Of a stretch of DNA of 64,000 nt, positions 11,342 to 22,526 are shown one piece after another. Each line of letters begins with the position of its first letter. Position 1 is the first letter of the stretch. The notes beneath the pieces are model-generated. The model was not told the DNA's origin. It saw nothing but the letters and a program-made list of their open reading frames with translations, and made no database searches. Position numbers and translations under genes: made by a program. Source of the DNA: Salvia splendens (Eukaryota; Streptophyta; Magnoliopsida; Lamiales; Lamiaceae); the NCBI RefSeq assembly GCF_004379255.2, contig NC_056049.1, positions 8,184,001 through 8,248,000 on the forward strand, in the 5' to 3' direction.

Positions 11342-11618
11342 GGGTATCCAGCAGGATAGCCTTCTCCCACCGCCGCCCCCTTCTCGCGCAGCCGTTTTAT
11401 AGCCGCGCCGCTCGCGTCCGCCCCGTTTCCACGCAATAGGGTGCCGTGGCCCTCGCCCCACCCCTTCTTCCTCAACATCGTCCTCGTCTCCTTCTCGCCG
11501 AACGTCCTTCCGCCCCCGAATTTTTGTCCACTTCGAGGCGGACGCCCCGTCCACTATAGACAGGCGCGGCTTAGCCGCTTTCGGGGCGGCCTGCGCGCCG
11601 GCCGCATAGTGGATACTC
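11342..11618. mobile_element. GC-rich PIF/Harbinger-type MITE, 277 bp, upstream of the MADS gene
   Basis: The left end GGGTATCCAGCAGGATAGCC and the right end, read inward as GAGTATCCACTATGCGGCC, form a terminal inverted repeat. TTA duplicates flank it (11339-11341 and 11619-11621). The GC-rich interior is unlike its surroundings and encodes nothing recognisable. It sits about 480 bp upstream of the MADS start codon. Confidence 0.8.
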
Positions 11619-11948
11619 TTAATCAACCTAGAACAACATTGTGCTATTGGATACAAAGACAGACAGGGGACTTGTCTCTTTTTCGCTACAAATATATTAC
11701 TATTATCTATTTTATATGAGTACTTACTATTTTTTCATAGTGTGTTAAATGAGTTGCTTCTTTTGATTTCGTGTTCTAAAAGACATTGATTAAATGATAC
11801 AATTAATTCTTTTTTCGTTTTTTATTTTACACATTGAAGTACTTTTTAGTCACTAATTTCAATTTTAGAAATTTAATTAATAATTTAAATTCTTTAAACT
11901 TACTCGAAAAGTAAAAAAAAACTGAAATTATGGATTCAAATAATCTAA

Positions 11949-12258
11949 GGACCCGTTTTATAGGTGATAAACCAAGGTTAAGGTTGGTGGGACCCACCAC
12001 AATCCAATGTTTGATACAAATTTTCAGCCTGGATAAATGCAATCCAAGGCCCGAAAAAAATTGCGGCGGCCCGCCAGGCCCGCGTGAATAGTGCCCGTTT
12101 TCACTATTGGGCTTAGTTAATGTGACCCACAAAATTTGTGGGTTTATTTTATCCTCTTGTGGGTTTATTTTATCCTACATAAATCCTACATTTGGCCCGA
12201 AAATTTTATCCTATGTTAATCCTCTTGCTATAACCCACTCACTCTATAAAACGGGTCC
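11949..12258. mobile_element. Tourist-like MITE, 310 bp, perfect 15-bp TIRs
   Basis: GGACCCGTTTTATAG opens the element and its exact reverse complement CTATAAAACGGGTCC closes it. TAA lies on both sides (11946-11948, 12259-12261). TWA target duplications suggest a Harbinger/Tourist origin. Confidence 0.85.
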
Positions 12259-12261
12259 TAA

Positions 12262-13169
12262 GGGTGTGATTGGTAGAATTGATGAGGTTTTAAGAAGTCT
12301 ACCGATACACCTTTTTCCAGTGATTATAAATAGCTAATCCTTCGTATATTGGCGTTTGGTAGGAGAGGTTTTGGGATTTGAATCCCCTGCTGTGCTGTGC
12401 ACAGACAAGAGAATAAAAAAATATTTTTTTTTAATTATTAAAATATTTTTTTTGTGCACAGTAGGGGATCCACCCTCGAGGTTTTGTGAGTTAATCCTTG
12501 GATAGATGGTGAAGTCTAGGCTGTAGGTGGTGGATTGATTTGAGAGGGTAATTTTTTATTGGAAAGTAAGCATGTGCGTGGCGTGGGGCCGTGGGTATGA
12601 GACTGTAGATTCCGTAGACCCTGCAATCACTTCTCTGCTGTATAATTTCGTGCAATTACTACAGTGAGTGCTTCTTTTAGATGTCTTGTCGTCGAACCTA
12701 TTCTAGCAGGAGTATTTTGTTTGTGATACCGTAATTTTATCTCTTACCGCACCAGAAGAAATTAATATTATAATTTTAAATAAATCAGTGGTTCTTTTTT
12801 GAAGCTATTATATTGAATTTGATCATGCCCACGTCTTCTTCTTCCTAAATGCAGTGTTATCCATGATTTTAATGTGCGTTCAGTTTATTAGATTCAGCCC
12901 CTTCTTTTCATTTCACTTTCAATAATTTAATCTCAGGCAACAATTATTGGGAAGGGCTGAAATTCAATTTCAAAATTTTCAAATATTTCACAAGAAGAAA
13001 AAATAGACAAATAAAACTTTTGGGAAGGGCTTAAGCCCTCCCCTATTGCTTATTGTGTCAGCCAATGGTTACCACACACTTTTTCACTTTTTTTCTTCAC
13101 ATTTTTATCTGTATTTTTTTGAAAGTGTATACTTATTCTACAATTTTGTACAACTTTTCTACTTATTTA
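12262..13169. other. Non-coding DNA with a short inverted repeat at 12382-12469
   Basis: ATCCCCTGCTGTGCTGTGCAC at the left and GTGCACAGTAGGGGAT at the right face each other across an A/T-rich loop. No gene is supported in this stretch. Confidence 0.45.
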
Positions 13170-15340
13170 AAATTATAAGAATTTAAAAATCAAATTTAAA
13201 AATTAAAAAGGTAAAATAAAAATTATAAAATTCTTATAATTAAAAATGTGAACTCAATTATTGTTAGTATACTATTATTTCTCAAATTTTTATTTGTTGC
13301 ATGAAGAATTAAGCTAAGACTCTAGTTCTATATTTTATATAAAAAAGAGTAAATATTACTCCCTCTGTCCAATATAAGTGAGGCGTTTCTTTTCGGCTGT
13401 TATTTTGTGAAGATGATAATAAATAGTTAGAGTGAGAGAAAGTAAAGTAAGAGAGAGAATAATATAGAACAAAGTTGTGTGTACATTATATGATATTAAA
13501 TAAATGAGTTTAAAATGTCATAATTTTTTTGATAGAGGTTTTTGGTGAAGTTCCAAAATTAAGCATTTATAAAATTTAATATTTTGAAAAGTAAAGAATG
13601 AAATATAAAATTATGAAAATTTTAACATCAAAACCTTAAATTCAATTAGTATTAATAAAGCAGATAGTATCAATTTTTATTAATTATTGCATGTTATAGC
13701 TAAATGAGCCAAGAACTCTATTTATAAATAAAAGAAAAATATTAATTATATATCTTTAAGATTTTGAATAGACTAATTAAGATCATGTGATTATATTTTG
13801 ATCGAGATTAAATTGTAACGTTCCCAAAAATTAGACATTTTAAGGAATTTAAATTTTGAAAAGTAAATAAAAATACTCAAAATTATGAATTGTTAAAATC
13901 AAAATCATAAAATCATTTAGAATTAATATCATATATCAAATATAAATGTGTTACATTGAATTGTACTAAAGATTCTAATATATTACAACAAAAATTATAG
14001 AGTAACATATAATTGTATATTTTAAAAATATTAAATAGGTGAGTTAAGAACATGTCATTGTTTTTTATTATCGAATTTCGACGGTAACATTCCAAAAAGT
14101 TAAGAATTTAAAGAAAATATAATTTTGTAAAATCAAAGAATTCAAATAAAATTATGAAATTCCTAAAATCAAACTGTAAATTGGGCATGCATATTACAAA
14201 TCGTATGAGATAAAAAACAATGGGAATGAGTTTTTTTAATGTTATAAAAAATCAAAATTGAGCAAATCAAACGAGGCAAAACGTGTCAATGGAGAATCAT
14301 AAGTAAAGAATTATATTTAAAATCGAAACCATAAATTCGATTAATATTAATAAATCATATATCAATTATTAATTTGTTGCATGTTATAGCGAAACGAGCC
14401 CAGAACTCTATTTTATAAATAAAAGAAAAATATTAACTATGCATCTTTAAAATCATGTGATTATTTCTTAATCGAGGTTTGATTGTAACATTCCAAAAAA
14501 TTAAGAATAAATAAATTAAAATTTTAGAAAGTAATAATAAAATTTAAACTTATGAAATTCTTATAATTAAAACCGAAAACTCAATCATAATTAATATATT
14601 GTATATTAAATATTAATTTGTTGCGTGATATATTAAAAATGGAGCAAAATATTCTAATATTTTATAAAGAAAAATAGAAAATATAAATTATATATCTGTT
14701 TAATGTTAAAAAGACGAGTTACATGTGATTATTTATTTATTGAGATACACTGTAATGTTTCAAAATTAAGAATTATAGATATTAATTTTATTTAAGTAAA
14801 TAATTAAAATCAAAATTATACGTACTTCAAATTAACATCGTAAACTAAATTATGCATAGTACATTGTATTGAGCTAAGAATTCTAGTAATTTATAAATAA
14901 AAAGAGAAAATTAATTGGATAAGTTAAGAACATGTGAGTATTTTGTCATAAAGGTTCGACTGTGAATTTCAAAACTAATAATTTATAAAATTAATATTTT
15001 AAAAATAAAGAATTAAATAAAATTATAAAATTCTAAAAATGAGAAATTCATTTAGTATATGTATATCAAATACTATCAAATTTAAATTTGTTACATGTTA
15101 TCGTGAATTGAGCTGAAAACTCAAATATTTGGAAAGAAAAAGAGAAAATACAAAGTTTATAGCTTTAAATATTAATGATGAGTTAAAAACATGTCATTAT
15201 TTTTTTTTATCAAGATTTGACGTGACATTCCAAAAATTAACAAGTAAAGTAGTGAAAAAATTAGAAAAAATTGTGAAGAAATTAAATAAAAAAAATATTA
15301 ATTTTAAGCATTTGAAATTTTAACATTTTTTAAGATATGC
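13170..15340. repeat. Decayed tandem (satellite-like) array, about eight diverged ~210-400-bp units
   Basis: A block of the form AACATGTGATTATT ... ATCGAGGTTT-GATTGTAACATTCC recurs near 13515, 13785, 14050, 14450, 14720, 14932 and 15190. A companion block, GTTGCATGTTATAGC-AAACGAGCC followed by AACTCTATTTTATAAATAAAAG, recurs near 13300, 13690, 13950, 14385, 14620, 14860 and 15090. The units alternate in the same orientation, so this is a tandem array rather than scattered copies. Spacing is mostly 260-270 bp. A Stowaway-like start (ACTCCCTCTGTCC) at about 13357 interrupts an early unit. No protein is encoded. Confidence 0.7.
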
Positions 15341-15743
15341 CTGATTATATTGTCATTATTAACTAAAACTGGTGACATTTTTTCTTATCCTTTTCATTCT
15401 TTTGCTTTTTTAGCATTTGTGAAAAAATGATAAGTGAATTATGTAAAAGAAATGATATGGATCAAATTAATTCAAAAGTGTGGTCCCAGCTAATTCCATG
15501 TATATTTCCGATAAGGAAGCACTCTTAATGAGTAGATCCTAACTAATACTCCTTGATATAGATAAATATACATGTAGGGGCAATAAGGTATATTTATAAA
15601 TTATAATTTTAATCAAAAATACAAATTTACTAGTTACACCCTATTATGGCAATGTCATTATATCTCTAAATCATTTTCTAGTTACACCCTATTATGGCAA
15701 TGCCATTATGTCTCCAAATCATTTTCCAAAAGAAAATTTATGA

Positions 15744-16397
15744 GAGCATCCACAACCGTGCTCTTGTCAGCGGCACGGTTGTGGGTCCGACCCCACTTTT
15801 TATGCATCCTCTATGGCAAGAGCACAACACCCACAGCTGTGCTCTTCCGCAAGGACGAGCACAATTAATTTAAAATTCAATTACACAAAAACATTTACAT
15901 AATACTAAAATTCATTAAAAAACCACAATAAATATTATAAATTACAAATAAAATAAAAAAGACATAATTAAAATCCTAAAAATTAAAAATTACATAATTA
16001 AAATACTAAAAATTAAAAATTACATAATTAAACTCCTAAAAATTAAAAATTACATGATTATTGGCTAATATTACCTGAGGAAGACTACGCATCCGGCGGC
16101 ACCAACCCAAATTGTTTATAGATGAAAGTGTGTATTTTTGGGGGGAAAAAATAAAAAATAAATAAATAAGTGTAAAAAACGGTAATAAACGGTTATAATT
16201 TTTTTGGGAAGTAAATTTTTTTATCGGTTTTTTAATTAAAAACCGATTTTAAATTAAAAAAAACATTTAAAGGCAACGGCTATGTCGTTGCCCAATCGCC
16301 GCGCGACACGTCAGTTGCTAGCTGCCGCGGCGGCGAGACATATCCTTTCCAGCGGCGCGGACGGCGGTGGCGATGGCTGCCACCGTTGCGGATGCTC
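15744..16397. mobile_element. Non-autonomous PIF/Harbinger element, 654 bp
   Basis: The left end GAGCATCCACAACCGTGCTC and the right end, read inward as GAGCATCCGCAACGGTGGC, form the TIR. Flanks are TGA on both sides (15741-15743, 16398-16400). About 15963-16055 is a ~31-bp tandem repeat of CCTAAAAATTAAAAATTACA in three copies. Near 16070-16110 a short GC-richer stretch may be leftover 3' coding sequence on the minus strand. The two ends are GC-rich while the middle is AT-rich. Confidence 0.8.
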
Positions 16398-16400
16398 TGA

Positions 16401-17321
16401 AGCCGGATGAATAATTTTCGTAAGTAGGTAATGTACGCAAATTTGTTCAATATTTACTCGTTGACTGACAATTACTTACATCTACGTCATACTTTATCAG
16501 TTTTTCAGATTTGTGGATTGTTTTTTGCTCATGTCAATCACTCAATCTGTAATCCCCACTCTTTATTATCCTCTTTCCTTATTTTTTTAATGTCGAACTA
16601 GAGTTTATATTCATTGTTTAAATGGAACTCATCTGCCCTTTTTGGATACCGAATATTGTTAGTTTGCAAAATAAAAGCTAAAGTGATAAAAGTATGTTTA
16701 GGAAATACAATGAATGTGGTACAAGAATTTAAAGATATTCTTCACGAACTAAAAGTGTTCGGAATTTTTATGTATATCGAGTGACGCCTTAATAACTTCC
16801 TCATTATATACACGTTGGGAAGGAACTTAAAAATACAAATAAATAAATATAAACAGTGGGCCTCTTCTCTTCAAGCACGGACCACATCCTTTGGAGGCCC
16901 GATGGTTCAGCCGGTGACGGAGGGCTGGCGGCCGAGGGTCAGCCCATTAGCAACCCAAATCTGCCCTTCCATCTTGGGATACAAGAACCTGCAGGATGTA
17001 GGCAATGACTAATTAAACCTTTAAAGTATCAAAAGACTAGCAAACAAGATAAGTACGAGTAAGGGACATCTTGGAGTATTACCTAAAATAGCAAAAAAAT
17101 GCTCCTGCACCTCCCCACCCTCACAACCGAAAGTGCATGAGAATAAAAACAAGAGCCATAATTACTCTTTGAGTCAAACCAAGAGGACAGCCTGCAAGAA
17201 TCAGCTGCCCTCCCCTCTTTCCCAGCAGCTCCTGCCTCCTTCCTTTAAGTTTCCTGCAACTTTCAAACAAAGGGGATTATTGCTAAAGTACTAAGAGGCC
17301 ATATGAGAACAAGAATGTTTA
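16401..17321. other. Intergenic DNA with a possible small minus-strand exon at 16907-16988
   Basis: On the minus strand CCTGCAG at 16989 could be a splice acceptor; the following frame reads FLYPKMEGQIWVANGLTLGR and stops at 16907-16909. A second acceptor-like site lies near 17262. The stretch is more GC-balanced than the surrounding DNA, which is why I mention it, but I recognise no protein family and cannot join exons with confidence. Confidence 0.25.
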
Positions 17322-17324
17322 TTA

Positions 17325-18189
17325 GACCATCAGCAATGGGCCGCTCTAAGGCGCGCTACATCAGCATTTTTATCCTCCTCCTTCTCCACATGCAGTGGGC
17401 GCCCTAAGGCGCGCCACATCATCAATTTTGTAATATTTACAAAATACATACGAATTAAAAAAAAAACTAAAATACATTTAAAATACGAATTTTAAAAACT
17501 TCATTCATTTAATAAAAATTAATACATTACAATGCGAAATAATAAAAAACGCAAACTCAGCGACGGCGGTTACGAGCCCACACTTCTTCAATCATGTCGC
17601 TCATGAGCTGCGCATGCTCCTGTTGGTTGCGCATTGAGGTCTGCCTAGATAAAACCTCATCGAAACCTAACGGTAACCCTCTATCGGGTGTCTCGGTCGA
17701 TGTGCCGGCAGAGCTAGATGCACGGTCGTCGTCATTCCAATCGGTGATGCTTCCGCCTTCACTCTCGACTATCATATTGTGCATGATTATGCACGCATAT
17801 ATGACATCGGCGATGACTTCCTTGTACCAGAAACGAGCCGGCCCTTTCACAATTGTCCACCGTGATTGGAGCACCCCAAATGCACAACTGAATGAGAAAC
17901 GAGATTTATATAAAAAAACGAAACCGCGTGCCATCGTCCGCGGCCTTCACAATGGGGCGGACGATGTCGCGGACGATGGCCATCGTCCGCGACCATCGTC
18001 CGCTGCGTCCGCAATGAGGCGGACGATGGCGCGGACGATGGTCATCGTCCGCGGTTTAAGTCGCGCCCGAAGCATAGGCCGCGACTATCGTCCGCGGCCT
18101 ATGCCACACACCCACAGTGGGGCGGACGATGAATGGCGTGGACGATGCGCGCCATCGGGCGTGCCATCGTCCGCCCATTGCGGATGGTC
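17325..18189 (-). mobile_element. Harbinger deletion derivative with a dense GGACGATGG motif array, 865 bp
   Basis: GACCATCAGCAATGGGC at the left and, read inward from the right, GACCATCCGCAATGGGCGGAC are the TIRs. TTA flanks both sides (17322-17324, 18190-18192). The left half keeps the 3' part of a transposase. The right part (17930-18180) carries about a dozen copies of CATCGTCCGC or its complement GCGGACGATG in both orientations, likely transposase-binding subterminal repeats (inference). Confidence 0.85.
17557..17890 (-). pseudogene. C-terminal remnant of a PIF/Harbinger transposase
   Basis: The minus strand reads AFGVLQSRWTIVKGPARFWY, then DVIYACIIMHNMIVES, then QQEHAQLMSDMIEEVWARN and a stop at 17557. 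This corresponds to the region from just after the catalytic Glu to the C terminus of the family. The catalytic core and N terminus are deleted and replaced by subterminal repeats. It differs from the transposases at 3945 and 46580 (for example GPARFWY against APARTWF), so it belongs to a different subfamily. Confidence 0.85.
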
Positions 18190-18192
18190 TTA

Positions 18193-19639
18193 GTCCAACA
18201 AACACCTAGTACCACAAATAACACCAAGCCTCTTAAGTAAAAGGCTGCAATGGAGATCAAAAAAGAAAAGATATGGTGACATGAAAACAAAAGAGGATCA
18301 GCCCCATTAACTCTCCCAAGGTGCACCAAGTTTTGCCTATAAAAAACCCCATCAAATGCAACAAGTTTTTCCCCTTCCACACACATAAAAAATCCAACAT
18401 TTTTTTTGTGAGAATCGAGAACTAACAGCAGCAAGAGAGAAATCATCCTCACTTCTTCACAGCCTCTCAACAGGTAACTCTTTCCCCATTCCAAGTTTAA
18501 AAACCCTTCCTTTTATGTCATCATGAAGAAACAATGGAACTAGAAGCCTCAAGTTACTACCTTTACACCAAGATCAGTAGCTTAAGTAGTATACATAACA
18601 TAGACAAAACCTCATGTTTATGCAAGTTCATCCAGATAATGTCGAAACATTTCTCCCCACAGCCAACAAATTAATTCATAACTCTAGGCCTAAAATTCAA
18701 AGCTTGCTAATCTGCCTTCCTTCCCAACTTCCCCACTGGACTAAGAATCACCAAATAGCTACGACAAGGTTTTAACTGTAGAATAAAGAATCGGTAAAAG
18801 AACTCATCTTTTCAAGCGAAGGGTGGGGCTGTAGCGACAAGGCGCGGAGAAGTGACCGACGGTGAAAATCCTGCCGTCGGTACAAGGCCAGCGACGAGGC
18901 AGACCTCGCCGTTTCAGCCGGACCGCCCGCGAATCAACAGCGAGTCGAGGGAATCCGTGACGATGCTGACCGATGGCGGATGCGACACGAGACGGAGGCG
19001 CTGGCGGTGGGAGAAACCCGCGTGCCTCGCGGTAGCAACTGCCCTAGGAGATGCCGGGAGGAGGGAGGGGAGAGAGGAGAGTTTCCCCACAGCGCGGAGG
19101 TGGCGAAGGGCGATTTAGGGTTTTCCATCTCCATTTGGGGATTTTCTTTTTTTTTGTGATTTGAGAATGAAGGGGGGAAAGAGAGGGAGGGATGATGGAA
19201 TGGGTAGTATGAAGAGTTTGGGCCACTTAAATTAAAAATGAGTTGGACCTCCCTATTATAACATGTTGGGCTGATGTTCTTTTTAAATGGAAGCTTGGGC
19301 CTGAAACTATTAAGAGGAAGAATGAATTAATCTTCCTGCGTTGGGCCTGCTGTGTCAATTAAATGGTATGCCCTCCTAATGTTTTTCCCGATCAAATAAT
19401 TGATGGTCCGATATTTAATCCCACGATGATAAATTTAATTCTCGGATTCTATTTTAATGCTTGAATAATTTTGCATAGGAGGTAACGCCCTCGTTGTTAA
19501 ACGAATAATTTTGTAAACCTCCAAATAAATTAAAGCTCTCTATGTAATTGATGCTAAAAGACTTCCCCATGAAATAAGAAAAAGGAATAAAATGCTCACG
19601 CACTTAGGATGCATTCACATTAAAGTAATTTGGCTTCTT
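18193..19639. other. Intergenic DNA with promoter-like and GC-rich exon-like patches
   Basis: On the plus strand CCTATAAAAAACCCC near 18336 is a good TATA-like match, and a splice-donor-like CAACAG|GTAACTC follows at about 18471. On the minus strand a CT-rich leader near 19145-19200 precedes a GC-rich frame starting MEMENPKSPFATSALWGN (19134-18934). Neither unit leads to a protein I recognise. They could be the first exons of two divergent small genes or non-coding transcripts. Confidence 0.25.
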
Positions 19640-20504
19640 AAGCCTAATTAAGTATTATTTTCATGTTTCTAAAGTGGCGTCTTCGCACGTCGTTTAAGAC
19701 CAAATCAAGAAACTCTTAGGCTAAGGAAATGGCTTTGAGGTGGACATTCTTATCAAACGTGATTTTTAGTATGAATATGTGAATCATTTCTAAACATGTT
19801 TGTCATGCCATGTTTTATTTTTACGATTACCTATCTGATTGGCTATGCCAATCATGTTAAATTGAATTCGGGTCCCAGTAGGGCCGCAAAACCCTACTCG
19901 GACTAGTGTACACATATGGGGACCGTAAGCTAGCTTTTGAGTTGGCCGGTCCAGTGACCGTCGTGGAATGTGGCCACATTCCCGGTTCACATACGTTCAG
20001 ATATGGTATCTATGTTGATGTGATTGCGCAATCAATTTTATGAAATTAAAGGAAATTTAGTGACTATGGCCTTTACAAAAAAACTCCGTGTTCACTCAAT
20101 TGTGGTTGACAAATTTAAGTGAAACATATATTTTGTCACTATGTCCACTGAGTATATTAAGTACTCAGCCTTGCATGTTCCTTTTCTAATGTGCAGGTTG
20201 AGCGTGTACGAGGAGGCGAAGGTGTTGGGTAATGGTTTTAATAAGTAGCATTAGGTAGCCCAAACTAGTGTGTCTGCACACATGCTACTTTGTCTTAGAC
20301 TCTTCCGCTGCAATAGGACTATGTACTAGGAGTTATGAACTCAGTTATTATACTCTGATTTCTTTTTTACTGTGTACCACCTTCGCCTTCGGAATTAATG
20401 TTTTGAGTTTGACTTATCCCTATGTTTATCCCTTTATTTTAAGACTATTTTAGTCACGATATAGTTGCGCTCACTAGCACTAGGTGGATGTGATCGTGAC
20501 ACAA
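19640..20504 (+). mobile_element. LTR-retrotransposon LTR fragment (probably Gypsy)
   Basis: It contains GAATGTGGCCACATTCC, CATGTTTGTCATGCCATG, and the block TAAGTACTCAGCCTTGCATG, and ends GGATGTGATCGTGACA. The same blocks occur in reverse order and orientation at 45079-45990. The terminal TGACA and this composition resemble chromovirus-type LTRs, but the 5' boundary is not resolved and no retrotransposon proteins are nearby. Confidence 0.55.
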
Positions 20505-20699
20505 TTACTATATGTTCCATATTTTTTATTTTTACTCTAATATGCATATATAATGCATGCATATTAATTTTAAAAACTTTGATATTATACTCTTCTCCTT
20601 CTTTTAGCGAAAAAATAAAAAAAAATTAATATTCCATCACAGTTAAGTCATTTTTCTATTTTAGAAAGTTACTTATAGTTGAGTTATTTCTATATATAG

Positions 20700-20815
20700 T
20701 CCAGAGCCTTTGTCCTATCGGCAAGGAGCTTCGACGTTATTGTAATATGTGCCGAGTTCGAGCCCTCATGACATCATTTGTAATTTCCTCCTTTATATAT
20801 ATAATAGGTCTCTCT
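20700..20815 (+). repeat. Possible tRNA-derived SINE remnant
   Basis: CCGAGTTCGAGCCCTC near 20752 fits a Pol III B box, and a loosely A-box-like stretch lies about 45 bp upstream (CTATCGGCAAGGAGC). A T/A-rich tail follows. No target duplication was found. Confidence 0.4.
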
Positions 20816-21940
20816 CCGACCGCGAATAGGAGTCTCATTTTTTCCATTTTAATGAACATTATTTTTCATGAATAGAAAAAAAAATTATTTTAATATATGT
20901 AGCATGATATATTAATAGTATTAATATTTAGTATTATTGGTAGCAAGGTTTTTGTTCCATCTAAACAATGGAAAACAACATTCAAAATGACACTTTTAAT
21001 AAAATGTTGGATGATTTTTGGTGAGTGGAAATAATGTACTACTACTCAGTATGTCATACTTCATCCATTCATAAAAAATAGTTTCATATGTGGATGTCAT
21101 GGATATTAATTAGAAATTTGGTAAAGCATCTATTCATAAAAAATAGTTTCATTTGTGGATTTTATGGATATTAATTAGAAATTGGTAAAATAAGAGAAAA
21201 AGAGAAAAAAATAGATAAAGTAAGAGAGATAATAAGAAAAAAATAGGTAAGATGTGGAAGAAAAGAGAATTAGTGGGTAAAGAATATGAGAGAAACTTTC
21301 ATTTTTAAAAATAGAATTATTTTTTGTACACTTCTTAAAACAATAAAATGAGAATTTATTTTGTGGATCAAGATTCAAGAGAGTATAAGTTACAAAGTTG
21401 CGCTGAAATTTGGTCATTGTTTTAAAATTTTAATTTGAAATTAAGACTTTTCAATTATATTCAATATGATCCCGACAAAAGTACCCAGAGATAATTCTAG
21501 AAAAGCTTTTTTACAAAAACCAAAGAATTAAGTTTAATTTATTCTGATACTGCTGTAATAAATAAAAATCTTGAATGAGACCCAAATTTTGTAAACGATG
21601 GAGTATTAATTAATATAAACCAACAACATGTTTTTAACTAATTTATGGATATTAGAAATCTTAAACACATAAAAAAATTTAATTGTATAGAGCCTCATAT
21701 TATTTGGTTATGAACATGAATTTGATTTGAATTTCGTCCAAACTAATATTCTATATTAATTTTTAATAAATAGGGATTTTGATATCCTCTAATTTCTATA
21801 TGGAAATTTGCTTATTTCCGTATTATGTCTCTCTTTAGTTATAGTTTCAGTTCTTGGTAGATATTGCACATTCGATATCCAAGAATTAATATGTGGGATT
21901 TGGGAATAAGTGAGAAGACAAAGTATTGAGCTTGGAGGAT
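20816..21940. other. AT-rich intergenic DNA, tandem duplication at 21059-21185
   Basis: 21059-21120 and 21121-21185 are a two-copy tandem repeat (ATTCATAAAAAATAGTTTCAT; TATGGATATTAATTAGAAAT). No gene is supported. Confidence 0.6.
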
Positions 21941-21945
21941 AAACA

Positions 21946-22521
21946 TGATAGAAATCCATGGGTTCCATCCTAAAACCAATTGGTGATAGGAGGAGGGGCC
22001 CATGAGACTTATATACTAGTTTCAGTTTTCTCTTGACACCGATGTGGGACAGTTATATGTTATATTTTTAGCTTCAATTGCCAACACCCTCCCTCAAACC
22101 CTTCAAGGTGAAGCTTGGAGGGGTTGGACTTTTTTTCTAATCAATTGGACAATCGGCCCAATTTTTTTCGATCGGTTGGACCACTTGGCCCAAATTTTCA
22201 GCCCAGTTATACTGCTGGGTCAGTCATTTTTTTTCAGTTTCAGCCCAGATATACTGCTGGGTCAGTTAAATATGACCCACAGTCGGCGACCCGCTCTGAT
22301 ACCATGATAGAAATATATGGGTTCCATCCTAAAACCAATTGGTGATAGGAGGAGGGGCCCATGAGACTTATATACTAGTTTCAGTTTTCTCTTGACACCG
22401 ATGTGGGACAGTTATATGTTATATTTTTAGCTTCAATTGCCAACACCCTCCCTCAAACCCTTCAAGGTGAAGCTTGGAGGGGGACAATTATATGTTATAT
22501 TTTTAGCTTCAATTGCCAACA
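21946..22521 (-). mobile_element. TRIM retrotransposon with two full LTRs and a third truncated LTR
   Basis: LTR copies of 141 bp lie at 21946-22086 and 22305-22445 (TGATAGAAAT ... AATTGCCAACA). On the minus strand the right LTR is followed by TGGTATCAGAGC (22293-22304), the standard primer-binding site complementary to initiator Met-tRNA. A purine-rich tract (TTTGAGGGAGGG) precedes the left LTR. Internal DNA is 218 bp and non-coding, which defines a TRIM. A second, shortened internal piece and the last ~40 bp of a third LTR follow (22446-22521). The whole structure is flanked by AAACA (21941-21945 and 22522-22526). Confidence 0.88.
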
Positions 22522-22526
22522 AAACA

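Noticed and set aside
12262..12560. Possible MITE directly after the Tourist-like element
   Set aside because: A short inverted repeat exists inside, but no matching ends or target duplications were found.
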